Shown here piece by piece: positions 5,114 through 5,861 of a DNA stretch of 5,861 nt. The notes below the pieces were generated by a model. It was not told where the DNA came from and made no database searches. It saw only the letters and a list, made by a program, of their open reading frames with translations. The position numbers were made by a program, and so were the translations under genes. Numbering within the stretch: position 1 is the stretch's first letter; each line of letters starts with the position of its first letter. The DNA is from Alistipes sp. GTDB taxonomy: Bacteria; Bacteroidota; Bacteroidia; Bacteroidales; Rikenellaceae. The DNA is taken from NCBI GenBank assembly GCA_017380955.1, contig JAFOCZ010000043.1, positions 1 through 5,861 of the forward strand. Direction: 5' to 3'.

Positions 5114-5839
5114 CTATTTTGTTTCGTTGTCAGGAGTCTCTTCGGTCTCCTTATTCTCCTCGTTAGGGTCACCCCATAGGTATATCTTGGACTCTGTGCC
5201 CTCTCTCAGGCGGCTGATGTTCTTGCGGTGTGTCCACACAAGGAGTATCGCCACAAGCCACGAGAAGATGATGAACGGTATGCTCTGGAATGGAGCATCG
5301 GCATCGTAGGTCATCGTAGAGAAGATGAGCACAAGGGTAGGGTAGCAGCAACCTGCAACCATAGATGCCAGCGACACATAGTGCCAGAGGGCAAAGACAA
5401 GACACCACACGCCGAAGCAGAGCATAAGGATAGGGGCGTAGATGCCCGTACCTGCGCCGAGAAGCGTTGCGACACCCTTGCCACCCTTGAAACCTGCGAA
5501 GATGGGGTAGATGTGTCCCAAGACCACAAACGCCGTGGCGATGATGCGCAAGTTGATGAGCCACGCCTCAGAGACGTTGTCGTCGTAGCGCATTAGCGAT
5601 GTGAGGATTACGGCAACGAAACCCTTGAAGTAGTCGATGATGAACACTGGTAGTGCTGCGCGCTTGCCGAGTACGCGGAGCATATTCGTAGTACCAGCAT
5701 TCTTAGAGCCGTGCTCGCGAATATCTATGCCATAATATTTCTTGCCAATCCATACAGCACTCGGTATAGAGCCGAGCAGATAAGCCGCTATCATAAGTCC
5801 TATGACCGATAGCCAGGTAAGTGCATCCCAAGTTCCCAT
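5114..5839 (-). CDS. plsY: glycerol-3-phosphate acyltransferase PlsY
   Basis: Inner-membrane enzyme that transfers an acyl group from acyl-phosphate (made by PlsX) to glycerol-3-phosphate, giving lysophosphatidic acid, the first step of phospholipid synthesis. Family motifs are complete: GSIPSA at 23-28, GSKNAGTTNMLR at 44-55, GHIYPIFAGFKGGKGVAT at 108-125, and HRKNISRLREGTE at 204-216. Hydrophobic segments lie near 8-28, 62-82, 96-116, 125-150, 155-175 and 186-204. The 241 residues exceed the usual 200 or so, owing to about 10 extra N-terminal residues and a hydrophilic acidic tail (about 223-241, many Glu, Asn, Asp) that should face the cytoplasm if the family topology holds. The ATG at 5839 is the first in frame, with Met16 as a weaker alternative. 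Only 22 bases upstream are visible, so its promoter lies outside or it follows another gene. It heads the visible pair with the M64 peptidase gene. Confidence 0.96.
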   Translation of the reverse strand: MGTWDALTWLSVIGLMIAAYLLGSIPSAVWIGKKYYGIDIREHGSKNAGTTNMLRVLGKRAALPVFIIDYFKGFVAVILTSLMRYDDNVSEAWLINLRIIATAFVVLGHIYPIFAGFKGGKGVATLLGAGTGIYAPILMLCFGVWCLVFALWHYVSLASMVAGCCYPTLVLIFSTMTYDADAPFQSIPFIIFSWLVAILLVWTHRKNISRLREGTESKIYLWGDPNEENKETEETPDNETK

Positions 5840-5861
5840 AAAAAGTTGCTATCTTGTTGAT

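Noticed and set aside
5228..5596. 122-residue plus-strand frame opposite plsY
   Set aside because: PlsY motifs on the minus strand are complete; the plus-strand product is a His/Arg/Glu-rich antisense artefact.

Overview
This 5.9-kb window most likely comes from a gut-type member of the order Bacteroidales, possibly an Alistipes-like genus (genus is a guess). The reasons are a promoter that fits the Bacteroidota pattern TTTG-N20-TAnnTTTG, A-rich leaders without Shine-Dalgarno sequences, a signal peptide ending in SAQ, and four proteins of recognisable families, of which the first reads like a known Bacteroidales variant.

Layout. Positions 1-117 may hold the 5' end of an unrecognised minus-strand gene. 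From 107 to 300 lies a repeat-rich intergenic region: a foldback element with G/C runs at about 10-bp spacing, then two different arrays of 7-nt units. A strong promoter and a perfect hairpin (337-398) precede a 780-residue biotin-dependent carboxyltransferase (447-2789) of the OadA / pyruvate carboxylase B type, which carries three biotinyl domains in a row instead of the usual one. Two hairpins end it. A second, inverted copy of the foldback element and another 7-nt array fill 2933-3060. An iron-type superoxide dismutase (3147-3758, plus) follows. It converges on a minus-strand pair, plsY (5839-5114) followed 16 bases later by a secreted M64-family metallopeptidase (5097-3814). A hairpin between the convergent genes probably stops transcription from both sides.

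The genes do not form one pathway. The carboxyltransferase belongs to C3/C4 acid metabolism (pyruvate, oxaloacetate, possibly methylmalonyl-CoA), the dismutase to oxygen tolerance, PlsY to the first acylation in phospholipid synthesis, and the peptidase to extracytoplasmic proteolysis. No partner biotin carboxylase, membrane decarboxylase subunit or biotin ligase is seen here.

The two most notable things are the triplicated biotinyl domain, whose DNA copies are still nearly identical in their centres, and the pair of foldback repeats that share 32 identical bases in inverted orientation on either side of that gene. I see no CRISPR array, tRNA, rRNA or transposase gene, and no clear defence system.
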